From: Motiliproteus sp036960175
GTDB taxonomy: Bacteria > Pseudomonadota > Gammaproteobacteria > Pseudomonadales > Balneatricaceae
Reading direction: 5' to 3'
NCBI GenBank assembly: GCA_036960175.1
Contig: JBALWH010000002.1
Location: 152,249 to 216,248 of the forward strand
DNA: 64,000 nucleotides
A program made the translations under genes and the position numbers. Positions 35,290 through 43,345 of the stretch are shown here, in pieces; position 1 is the stretch's first letter, and every line of letters begins with the position of its first letter. The notes beneath the pieces were generated by a model that was not told the origin of the DNA, made no database searches, and saw nothing but the letters and a program-made list of their open reading frames with translations.

Positions 35290-36411
35290 ATGGCTGAAGA
35301 AACGGGTCAGGAAAAATCAGAAGAACCCACGGCGAAACGGCTTGAGGATGCCCTTAAAAAGGGTGATATTGCCCGCTCTAAAGAGCTGAACACTACGGTT
35401 TTGTTGCTGACGGCGGCGGCTGGCTTGTTGATATTTGGCGCCCAGATAGCAGGCGATCTGGCGTCGATGATGAAATTTAATTTTCAGCTCACGCGACAGG
35501 ATATATTCGATCCCTCCCTTATGTTTCATCATCTTGGAGATTCAGTGCTTAGCATGCTGAAATCTCTGAGCCTGTTTTTCTTGGTATTAGCGGCAGCTGC
35601 TGTGATTGGTCCTATTGCTCTGGGTGGCTGGAATTTTAGTGCTTCGGCCATGGCTCCGAAATTCAGCAGGCTTAATCCGCTGGAGGGGATCAAGCGGATG
35701 TTCTCATTAAAGTCCGTCGTGGAATTGTTTAAGGGGGTTGCTAAGTTTCTGGTGGTAGCGTCTCTATCGGTAATTATCCTGCTGATGCAGGAGAAATCCC
35801 TGCTGAGTATCGGTAATGAGGCCATTCAGTCCGCTATGGAGCATGGGCTTGATGTGTTGAGTTGGGCTTTTCTGTTGATGTGCTCAACGATGATACTGAT
35901 CGCAGCGGTCGATGTTCCTTATCAGCTCTACGACCACAATAAAAAACTGAAGATGACGATGCAGGAAGTTAAAGATGAAATGAAAAACACTGAGGGCAAG
36001 CCTGAGGTGAAAGGGCGGATGCGTCAGTTGCAGTATGAAATGTCTCAGCGCCGGATGATGGGCGAAGTGCCAGAAGCCGATGTTGTTATTACCAACCCTA
36101 CTCATTACTCGGTGGCCATAAAATATGACCAGAACACGGTGGGGGCTCCAATGTTGGTGGCGAAGGGCGCGGATCATATGGCCATAAAAATTCGTGAAAT
36201 TGCCAACGAATATAAGATCCCTATTCTGGCGGCTCCCGCTCTGGCTCGTGCTATTTACTTTAATACTGAGCTGGAAGAGGAAATTCCAGAAGGTCTGTAC
36301 GTAGCTGTCGCTCAGGTTCTTGCTCATGTTTATCAGATGAAGGCGGCTACTGGGCGGGTTCCGGATATCGATGAAGACTATCCGATCCCAGAGGAGCTAA
36401 GGCACGATTAA
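35290..36411 (+). CDS. flhB: Flagellar export switch protein FlhB
   Basis: A 373-residue export protein that changes substrate specificity from hook to filament. There is an N-terminal SEEPTAKRLEDALKKGD segment, four membrane helices (about 30-210), and a cytoplasmic domain with the autocleavage motif NPTH (in VVITNPTHYSVAIKY). A paralogous C-terminal domain without NPTH is encoded at 50882-51193. The 283-bp gap that follows contains the flhA promoter. Confidence 0.97.
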   Translation: MAEETGQEKSEEPTAKRLEDALKKGDIARSKELNTTVLLLTAAAGLLIFGAQIAGDLASMMKFNFQLTRQDIFDPSLMFHHLGDSVLSMLKSLSLFFLVLAAAAVIGPIALGGWNFSASAMAPKFSRLNPLEGIKRMFSLKSVVELFKGVAKFLVVASLSVIILLMQEKSLLSIGNEAIQSAMEHGLDVLSWAFLLMCSTMILIAAVDVPYQLYDHNKKLKMTMQEVKDEMKNTEGKPEVKGRMRQLQYEMSQRRMMGEVPEADVVITNPTHYSVAIKYDQNTVGAPMLVAKGADHMAIKIREIANEYKIPILAAPALARAIYFNTELEEEIPEGLYVAVAQVLAHVYQMKAATGRVPDIDEDYPIPEELRHD

Positions 36412-36550
36412 CTCAGTTTGCTGTTCTGTGCGGTATTCCCGTGCCTATACACCGCTTCCTTTCTATTGATCTAGCCTCTGTTTGCGCCATTCCTGTCAGT
36501 GCCCGAAGATGTCATTTTTTTAACGTTCCATGCCTGTTTGTAAGGTTTTC

Positions 36551-36566
36551 TGGAGAGGTTCTTGCA
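36551..36566 (+). promoter_or_regulatory. Candidate sigma-54 promoter of flhA
   Basis: TGGAGAGGTTCTTGCA has a perfect -12 TTGCA and the invariant GG with exact spacing. The -24 tail (AGA for CAC) is weaker. A predicted start near 36578 gives a leader of about 115 nt. Downstream, AACAAAAAATTGAC (36595-36608) has an intact right half of the FleQ consensus (AAATTGAC) and may be the downstream FleQ site known for flhA in Pseudomonas. Confidence 0.65.
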
Positions 36567-36694
36567 TGAGTCTCCTGGTGAAGTGCTATTATGTAACAAA
36601 AAATTGACGTTTTAGTGGTGAGGCTATGTTTTATGCCTGTTTTTGTCTTTACCGCTATTATTTTGACGATATTGGTTTCTGATTAAGGTGTTGA

Positions 36695-38803
36695 GTGGAT
36701 AGGACGTTGGTGGACAGCGGGCTTCGAAGCCTGAGTCGGGGGAGTCTGGGGATTCCGGTGCTGTTGCTGCTTGTGTTGGCGATGGTGACTTTGCCGATGC
36801 CTCCGTTTCTATTGGATGTGCTTTTTACCTTTAATATCGCTCTTTCTTTGGTTGTTCTGTTAGTGGCTGTGTATAGCATGCGGCCGCTGGATTTTGCCGT
36901 TTTCCCCACTATTTTGCTGGTGGCGACCTTGCTTCGGTTGGCCTTGAACGTGGCCTCTACTCGAGTGGTGTTGCTGGAAGGGCATGTGGGTGGGGATGCG
37001 GCCGGTAAGGTTATCGAAGCCTTTGGCGAAGTGGTCATTGGGGGTAACTACGTCGTTGGTCTGGTGGTATTCGCCATTCTGGTAATTATTAACTTCGTAG
37101 TGGTAACTAAGGGTGCCGGCCGTATCTCTGAAGTTAGCGCGCGTTTTACCTTGGACGCGATGCCTGGTAAGCAAATGGCGATTGATGCCGATTTGAACGC
37201 GGGCATGATCGATCAGGAGTCTGCCAAGGAGCGTCGGCTTGAGGTGACGCAAGAGGCTGATTTCTATGGTTCCATGGATGGTGCTAGTAAATTTGTTCGG
37301 GGTGACGCTGTTGCCGGTATCTTGATTCTGGTTATTAATATCTTTGGCGGTCTTGGTATTGGTATTGCGCAGCATGATTTGGCGTTTGCGGACGCTGTTC
37401 GGAACTATTCGCTGCTTACTATTGGTGATGGTCTTGTGGCGCAGATACCTTCGCTATTGCTGTCTACAGCCGCCGCTATCATGGTTACCCGGGTTAATAC
37501 GTCGGAAGACATGGGTGGTCAGATTCTGGCGCAGCTGTTCGCCTCTCCTCGGGCACTTATTGTAGCTACGAGTATTTTGATTGTGATGGGGTTGGTTCCG
37601 GGGATGCCTCACGTGGCTTTTCTTGGATTGGGTTCGATATGCGCCGGTGGTGCTTATCTGATTTATCGCAAGAATGAGCAGAAAATACTTGATTTGCAGC
37701 AGCTGGATCAGCAGCAAGAGGAGGCTCCTGCTCAGGAAGTTGAGTCCAAGGATTTGGGCTGGGATGATGTGTCGCCGGTGGATATGATTGGTCTGGAAGT
37801 GGGGTATCGCCTGATACCTATGGTGGATAAGGCTCAAGGTGGTCAGTTGCTTGGGCGTATTCGAGGGGTGCGTAAGAAACTGTCGCAGGATCTTGGGTTT
37901 TTGGTGCCAGCGGTGCATATTAGAGACAATCTGGATCTTATGCCTAGTGCTTACCGTATTACTTTGATGGGTGTGTCTGTAGGTGAGTCTGAGGTGTATC
38001 CAGATCGTGAGCTGGCGATCAATCCGGGTCAGGTTTTTGGCAAGCTAAAAGGCATAGAGACTCGCGATCCTGCTTTCGGTCTTGAGGCCGTGTGGATTGA
38101 GGTGGGGCAAAGAGAGCATGCTCAGACTTTAGGCTTTACGGTGGTTGATCCCAGTACGGTGGTGGCGACCCACCTGAATCAGGTGATGTCTCAGCATGCT
38201 AACGAGCTGTTGGGGCATGAGGAGGTGGAGCAGTTGCTGGAGCTGCTGGGCAAGGCTTCTCCTAAGTTGGCAGAAGCACTGCCGGCAAAGCTGTCAGTGA
38301 GTCTGCTGCTAAAGGTTTTACAGAATTTGTTGTCGGAGCAGGTGCCGATACGAGATGTTCGTACTATAGCTGAGACGCTGGCGGACGTGTCGGTGACGAG
38401 TCAGGATGTGGTTGTGTTGACCGGGGCCGTGCGTATCGCCTTGTCGCGAATGATTATTCAAGAGATAAATGGTAATGAGCCGGAGCTTCCGGTGATGACC
38501 TTGGATCCGCAGTTGGAACAGATATTGCTTAAGTCTTATCAGCAGAGTCAACAAACTGGCGCTTCTGAAGGCTTGATGCTGGAGCCGGGTATGGCGGAGC
38601 GCTTGCAAAAATCATTGAATGAGGCGGCGCAGCGGCAAGAAGCTGCCGGAAAGCCTTCGGTGTTGCTGGTTGCAGCGCCGGTGCGACCTTTGATGGCGAA
38701 GTTTGTAAGGTATGGGACGCAGCAGATACATGTGCTTTCCTATCAGGAAATTCCAGAAAATAAGCAGATAACAATCGTATCCACTGTAGGTGGGGCTTCT
38801 TGA
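36695..38803 (+). CDS. flhA: Flagellar export protein FlhA
   Basis: A 702-residue export-gate protein that uses the proton gradient. The N-terminal half has about eight membrane helices and the FHIPEP-family signature with EVSARFTLDAMPGKQMAID. The C-terminal half (about 350-702) is the cytoplasmic docking ring. The GTG start at 36695 follows AAGGTG by 4 nt. It begins a new transcription unit with flhF, fleN and fliA. Confidence 0.96.
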   Translation: MDRTLVDSGLRSLSRGSLGIPVLLLLVLAMVTLPMPPFLLDVLFTFNIALSLVVLLVAVYSMRPLDFAVFPTILLVATLLRLALNVASTRVVLLEGHVGGDAAGKVIEAFGEVVIGGNYVVGLVVFAILVIINFVVVTKGAGRISEVSARFTLDAMPGKQMAIDADLNAGMIDQESAKERRLEVTQEADFYGSMDGASKFVRGDAVAGILILVINIFGGLGIGIAQHDLAFADAVRNYSLLTIGDGLVAQIPSLLLSTAAAIMVTRVNTSEDMGGQILAQLFASPRALIVATSILIVMGLVPGMPHVAFLGLGSICAGGAYLIYRKNEQKILDLQQLDQQQEEAPAQEVESKDLGWDDVSPVDMIGLEVGYRLIPMVDKAQGGQLLGRIRGVRKKLSQDLGFLVPAVHIRDNLDLMPSAYRITLMGVSVGESEVYPDRELAINPGQVFGKLKGIETRDPAFGLEAVWIEVGQREHAQTLGFTVVDPSTVVATHLNQVMSQHANELLGHEEVEQLLELLGKASPKLAEALPAKLSVSLLLKVLQNLLSEQVPIRDVRTIAETLADVSVTSQDVVVLTGAVRIALSRMIIQEINGNEPELPVMTLDPQLEQILLKSYQQSQQTGASEGLMLEPGMAERLQKSLNEAAQRQEAAGKPSVLLVAAPVRPLMAKFVRYGTQQIHVLSYQEIPENKQITIVSTVGGAS

Positions 38804-38879
38804 TGTGTAAGTGGATGGTTGAGCGTCAAGGTAGGGTGTTAATGCGTTTACTCGTGGTCTTGGGCAAAGGGAGAAGTCT

Positions 38880-40433
38880 GTGAAGATAAAACGCTTTTTT
38901 GCGCCTGATATGAGTAGCGCTATGCGTTTGGTGCGAGATGAGGTGGGGCCGGATGCGGTTATTCTTTCCAATAACAGCGTTGCTGGCGGGGTTGAGGTTG
39001 TTGTTGCGCTAGAGTACAGCGAAGTGGTCCGGCCTCGCTTGAATCCTGTGTCTAGTGCTAGCAGGAAAGAAAAGTCGGTCGCTGCTTTGGTGGGTAAACG
39101 CAAGCCTGCCCGCTTGCAGTCAGAGCTAGGGCGAACCCGCACGGCCTTGGCTTCCAGTCAGCAAAATCAGGAGGCAGACCAGCTTCCTTATCTAAAGGCA
39201 AAAAAAGATCAGCAGTTGGGTCTAGATGATGCCGTATGGGATGACGTGCTGGCCTCGCTGGACCAGAAAAAGCGTTCTGTGAAAGACAGGGTTTCTCCGC
39301 TCCCGTCTCAGGGCGGGGCTGTCGCCAGAAAGCGTAACGATTCAAGAAAAATGCCATCCGTTGGGCGTCAAGAAAATGTCGATTTGACTTCTGCTGAGCC
39401 CTCTGCGGTAAGCGCTCGTTCCGCTGAAGTTAGTTCTCATGAGCAGTCTTTGCGGCAAATGCGTAGTGAAATTGATGAGTTAAAGTCGCTTCTGCAGTCT
39501 CGTGTTAGTGTTGAGGCGGCGGCACCCGCACCACCAGTACTAGCGCCAGCACCAGCAGTCGTTGAGGGTCGTGGTCATGGTTCGTTGCGCAATCGGATTT
39601 ATAAGCGTTTGCTGCGTATAGGGGTGGTTGATTCTCTCGCTGAGCGCCTGGTTCAGGCAATCGAAGCAGATACAGAGGTTGATCGGGCTTGGAAAATCGC
39701 ATTGTCTCGTTTGGCTGATGCGTTGCCGACTGTCGGTGAGAATATCGCAGATCGGGGTGGAGTGTTGGCCTTTGTGGGGGCTACCGGTGTTGGTAAAACA
39801 ACGACCATAGGCAAGCTTGCAGCTCAGTATGTTCTTAAGCATGGCAGCTCTAGTGTTGCGTTGGTGACGACCGATACCTATCGAATTGCTGCTCATGAGC
39901 AGCTTCGTACCTTTGGGCGTATTTTGGATATACCGGTGCGGGTGGTGGACGAGAGTCGTAGTCTTGATGACGCCTTGCATTCGTTAAGAGATAAACGTTT
40001 GGTGTTGGTGGATACTTCCGGCTTGAGTATGTCCTCCGGGCAGCGCCAGGAGCAGCTGGATATGCTTAGCTCTAGCTCCTATCGCATCAAAAAGTATTTG
40101 GTGCTGCCCTGTACCGCGCAATACCAGGTGCTGCAGATGGCTTGCGAGCATTTTAAAAGCTTAGGGTTGAATGGCGCGGTGCTCAGTAAGGTTGACGAGT
40201 CTGTCAGTCTTGGTGAAGCGATCAGTACTATAGTCGAGCAGCGACTGCCTGTGGCTTATCTGGGTGATGGTCAGAAGATTCCTGATGATATTGAAGTTGC
40301 TCGGGCTAATACGATTGTTAGTCGTGCGGTGGTTTTGGCGGAAGAGCAGGCGCGAGCTTATAAAAATCGAAGTCTAACTGAGCCTGATGGCTCGCAATCG
40401 CCGGCATATGCTCATGCCAGCAATACGGGTTGA
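38880..40433 (+). CDS. flhF: Flagellar placement GTPase FlhF
   Basis: An SRP-type GTPase of 517 residues that sets polar flagellum position. The N-terminal region begins with MKIKRFFAPDMSSAMRLVRDE, a family landmark. A long basic and Gln/Ser-rich B domain (about 60-220) makes the protein longer than P. aeruginosa FlhF. The NG domain has P-loop GATGVGKTTTIGKL, DTYRIAAHEQL and VDTSGLS. The start is GTG at 38880. With FleN it controls number and site of flagella, so a polar flagellum is inferred. Confidence 0.95.
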   Translation: MKIKRFFAPDMSSAMRLVRDEVGPDAVILSNNSVAGGVEVVVALEYSEVVRPRLNPVSSASRKEKSVAALVGKRKPARLQSELGRTRTALASSQQNQEADQLPYLKAKKDQQLGLDDAVWDDVLASLDQKKRSVKDRVSPLPSQGGAVARKRNDSRKMPSVGRQENVDLTSAEPSAVSARSAEVSSHEQSLRQMRSEIDELKSLLQSRVSVEAAAPAPPVLAPAPAVVEGRGHGSLRNRIYKRLLRIGVVDSLAERLVQAIEADTEVDRAWKIALSRLADALPTVGENIADRGGVLAFVGATGVGKTTTIGKLAAQYVLKHGSSSVALVTTDTYRIAAHEQLRTFGRILDIPVRVVDESRSLDDALHSLRDKRLVLVDTSGLSMSSGQRQEQLDMLSSSSYRIKKYLVLPCTAQYQVLQMACEHFKSLGLNGAVLSKVDESVSLGEAISTIVEQRLPVAYLGDGQKIPDDIEVARANTIVSRAVVLAEEQARAYKNRSLTEPDGSQSPAYAHASNTG

Positions 40434-40453
40434 TGGGAGCGCAGGTGGTAAAG

Positions 40454-41278
40454 ATGAAATCAGCGCATCCCGTCCAAGTCATTGCGGTGACTGGTGGAAA
40501 AGGCGGAGTCGGTAAAACCAATGTGTCGGTGAATTTGAGCACGGCGCTGGTCGATGCGGGTCGGCGAGTTGTGCTTATGGACGCAGACTTGGGGCTTGCC
40601 AACGTGGACGTATTGTTAGGCATTCGGCCGCGACGCAATATTGCAGATATGTTAGCGGGCAAATGCAGTCTTGAAGATATATTGGTGGAATGTCCTGGAG
40701 GCCTGAAGGTTGTGCCAGCGTCATCTGGTACGCAGTCCTTGGTGTCTTTGAGTGCTCATGAGCACGCTGAGTTGGTGCATGCTTTTACGGGTATAGAAGA
40801 TCAGATGGATGTGCTGGTGATTGATACTGCCGCCGGTATATCGGAGTCGGTGGTTCATTTTGTTCGAGCAGCCCAGGAGGTGTTGGTCGTGGTTTGTGAT
40901 GAGCCTACATCTATCACTGATGCCTACGCTTTGATTAAGTTGCTCAATCGTGATTTCGGCATGAATCGTTTTCGGGTGTTGGCGAATATGGTTCGATCTG
41001 AGCAGGAAGGGCGAAATATGTTTACTAAGCTAACTACGGTAAGTGATCGCTTCTTGGACGTGGCGCTTCAATATGTTGGTTCGATACCTTATGATGAATC
41101 GATGCGTAAAGCGGTTAAGAAGCAACTGCCTGTTTTTAGAGCATTTCCCCGCAGTAAATCGTCGGTGGCTTTTGCCCAGTTAGCGCAGAAAGTTTTGACC
41201 TGGCCGGTGCTGTCTACTGCGCGGGGGCATCTGGAGTTTTTTGTAGAGCGTTTGGTTAGGGTTTCCAATCAACGTTGA
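40454..41278 (+). CDS. fleN: Flagellar number regulator FleN (FlhG)
   Basis: A MinD/ParA-type ATPase of 274 residues that limits flagellar number and in Pseudomonas antagonises FleQ. The deviant Walker A is TGGKGGVGKTN, Walker A' region reads DADLGLANVDVLLG, and Walker B is VLVIDTAAG. The ATG at 40454 is chosen because AGGTGG lies 5 nt upstream and gives MKSAHPVQ, near the Pseudomonas N-terminus. An ATG at 40433, overlapping the flhF stop (TGATG), would add seven residues. It overlaps the region before fliA. Confidence 0.95.
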   Translation: MKSAHPVQVIAVTGGKGGVGKTNVSVNLSTALVDAGRRVVLMDADLGLANVDVLLGIRPRRNIADMLAGKCSLEDILVECPGGLKVVPASSGTQSLVSLSAHEHAELVHAFTGIEDQMDVLVIDTAAGISESVVHFVRAAQEVLVVVCDEPTSITDAYALIKLLNRDFGMNRFRVLANMVRSEQEGRNMFTKLTTVSDRFLDVALQYVGSIPYDESMRKAVKKQLPVFRAFPRSKSSVAFAQLAQKVLTWPVLSTARGHLEFFVERLVRVSNQR

Positions 41279-41292
41279 CGACTGAAGGTTAT

Positions 41293-42009
41293 ATGTACAA
41301 CCTGTTAGAAGCAGATTCTCAGACGGAAATGATCGAACGACATGCCCCTTTGGTTAAGCGTATTGCGCACCATATGCTAGCTCGTTTGCCTTCCAGTGTG
41401 ATTCTAGAGGATCTTGTTCAGTCGGGAATGATCGGTTTGCTGGAAGCCTCAAAAAGATATGACGCTAGTAAAGGGGCGAGTTTTGAGACCTATGCCGGGA
41501 TTCGGATCCGTGGCGCAATCATCGATGAAGTTCGTAAAGGTGATTGGACTCCTCGCTCTGTCCATCGTAATGGGCGTCGAATATCCAGCAGTATTCAGGC
41601 CGTGGAAGCACGGACTGGTCGGGATGCTCAGGATGTCGATGTGGCGCGGGATATGGGTGTTAGTCTCGACGAATATTATGTGTTGCTTAAGGATTCCTCC
41701 AGCAGCCGTCTATTTAGTTTCGACGAGGTATTGGAAGGCCGGGATGACTCTCTGGGTGAGGGGGTTTCTCATAATGGTCCATCTCCGGATGATGAGCACG
41801 AAGATGGTGCTTTCCAGCGGGCATTGGCAGACGCGATAAAAACTTTACCGGAACGAGAGCAGTTGGTGCTTTCGCTCTACTATGATGAAGAGCTAAACCT
41901 GAAGGAAATTGGTCAAATATTGGGTGTCAGCGAATCTCGGATCAGCCAGATTCATAGTCAGGCAGCGTTGAGGTTGCGTTCTCGTTTAGCAAGTTGGCGG
42001 GCTGCGTAG
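41293..42009 (+). CDS. fliA: Flagellar sigma factor FliA (sigma-28)
   Basis: A 238-residue sigma factor for late flagellar genes such as fliC at the left end. Region 2 contains LPSSVILEDLVQSGMIGLLEA and the FETYAGIRIRGAIIDEVRKGDW segment. Region 4 has LKEIGQILGVSESRISQIHSQA. The ATG at 41293 with GAAGG upstream is preferred; a TTG at 41275 overlapping the fleN end is possible. It ends the flhA-flhF-fleN-fliA unit. Confidence 0.96.
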   Translation: MYNLLEADSQTEMIERHAPLVKRIAHHMLARLPSSVILEDLVQSGMIGLLEASKRYDASKGASFETYAGIRIRGAIIDEVRKGDWTPRSVHRNGRRISSSIQAVEARTGRDAQDVDVARDMGVSLDEYYVLLKDSSSSRLFSFDEVLEGRDDSLGEGVSHNGPSPDDEHEDGAFQRALADAIKTLPEREQLVLSLYYDEELNLKEIGQILGVSESRISQIHSQAALRLRSRLASWRAA

Positions 42010-42112
42010 TATATTGGCACTGTTTGTTGATCTGGATCTGTCTATTAAGTTGGTAGAAAATAACTAGTTAGGTATTATTTTTGAAATATATACAGGCTAG
42101 ACGGAGGTCGCC

Positions 42113-42496
42113 TTGGATAAAAACATGAAGATCCTTATTGTTGATGATTTTTCAACGATGCGACGGATTATCAAAAACCTGCTTCGAGACCTCGGGTTTA
42201 ACAATACTGTTGAGGCTGATGATGGCTCTACAGCATTGCCGGTGCTAAAGAACGGAGGTATTGATTTTCTGGTAACCGATTGGAACATGCCTGGTATGTC
42301 TGGTCTTGAATTGCTGGAACAGGTTCGGGCTGACCCTTCTTTATGTAAGCTCCCGGTGTTAATGGTCACCGCAGAAGCAAAGCGTGAGCAAATTATTCGG
42401 GCGGCCCAGGCGGGTGTTAATGGCTATGTAGTTAAGCCGTTCACGGCTGCTGTCCTGAAAGAGAAGATTGAGAAAATCTTCGAGCGCATAGGCTAA
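42113..42496 (+). CDS. cheY: Chemotaxis response regulator CheY
   Basis: A single receiver domain of 127 residues that reverses or stops the motor when phosphorylated by CheA. The acidic pair is in ILIVDDF, the phospho-acceptor Asp in FLVTDWNMPG, and conserved Thr/Lys in MVTAEAK and YVVKPF. The TTG at 42113 is the likely start: GGAGGT lies 4 nt upstream, and MDKNMKILIVDDF matches the N-terminus seen in Shewanella-like CheY. The ATG at 42125 would lie 16 nt from that site. Confidence 0.95.
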   Translation: MDKNMKILIVDDFSTMRRIIKNLLRDLGFNNTVEADDGSTALPVLKNGGIDFLVTDWNMPGMSGLELLEQVRADPSLCKLPVLMVTAEAKREQIIRAAQAGVNGYVVKPFTAAVLKEKIEKIFERIG

Positions 42497-42505
42497 GGGG
42501 CATTT

Positions 42506-43333
42506 ATGGCTGGTCTGGAAGAGTTTAGTGACCTGCAAAGCTTTGAAAGGCATATGCAGGAAAAGGTCCAGGAGCTCTCGGAGCTTCTAGCTAAAGGTGA
42601 CCTCAGCGCTGCAATGCAACGACTTGCGGAGCTCAGTGAGGCAAGAAATCGCGTGCTTTATCAGGAGGTAGGGCGCTTGACTCGAGGCCTCCATGAGGCG
42701 ATCAAGGCATTTAATATCGATGTCGAGAATAGCACTGCTTTTCATACCTCGGCATCGGGGGCTGAGGTCAGTGAAGTGGCAAACGCTAACGAGCGCCTCA
42801 ATTATGTTCTGGAACTGACCGAGGGTGCGGCTAATACCACTATGGATATGGTGGATGCTAGCATGCCTGTTGCCGAAGAGATTGGTGAGCAGGCGCGTCT
42901 GTTGCGGGAAGATTGGAAGCGCATGGCTGATTCTAAGAGCAGTATGGATGAGCTCAAGGATCTGGGTCGCAGTACAGAAGCTTTTCTAATCGAAATCGAA
43001 AACGGCTCCAATACGCTCCACAAAAATTTTACCGAAATTCTGTTGGCTCAGGGCTTTCAGGATATTACCGGTCAGTTGATTACCCGTGTGATTGGGTTGG
43101 TCAATGAAGTCGAGTCTAGTCTCGTCAATCTTGTCGCGGTTGCGGGTAAGGTTGATAGCATTGCCGGAAGAAAGCAGGAAGAGTCAGCTTTTGTTTCGGA
43201 TGCAGATGCGGCGATGCAAGCAGAAGAAAAGTTAGTTAAGGGTCATGGTCCGCAGTTGCATACCGAAGAAGCTACGGATGTGGTTGCCGATCAGGACGAG
43301 GTCGACGATCTCCTATCAAGTCTAGGTTTTTAG
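42506..43333 (+). CDS. cheZ: CheY phosphatase CheZ
   Basis: A 275-residue dephosphorylating partner of CheY. The catalytic region reads LLAQGFQDITGQLITRV and contains the conserved Gln. The long four-helix hairpin domain precedes it. The C-terminal peptide DQDEVDDLLSSLGF is the CheY-tethering tip. It lies 9 nt from cheY and 12 nt from cheA. An N-terminal extension (about 1-60) is longer than in enteric CheZ, as in pseudomonads. Confidence 0.95.
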   Translation: MAGLEEFSDLQSFERHMQEKVQELSELLAKGDLSAAMQRLAELSEARNRVLYQEVGRLTRGLHEAIKAFNIDVENSTAFHTSASGAEVSEVANANERLNYVLELTEGAANTTMDMVDASMPVAEEIGEQARLLREDWKRMADSKSSMDELKDLGRSTEAFLIEIENGSNTLHKNFTEILLAQGFQDITGQLITRVIGLVNEVESSLVNLVAVAGKVDSIAGRKQEESAFVSDADAAMQAEEKLVKGHGPQLHTEEATDVVADQDEVDDLLSSLGF

Positions 43334-43345
43334 GGAGCTAAATGC

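Noticed and set aside
42015..42035. Possible sigma-54 promoter for cheY (TTGGCACTGTTTGTTGATC)
   Set aside because: The -24 half is perfect, but the -12 element lacks GC at the correct distance.
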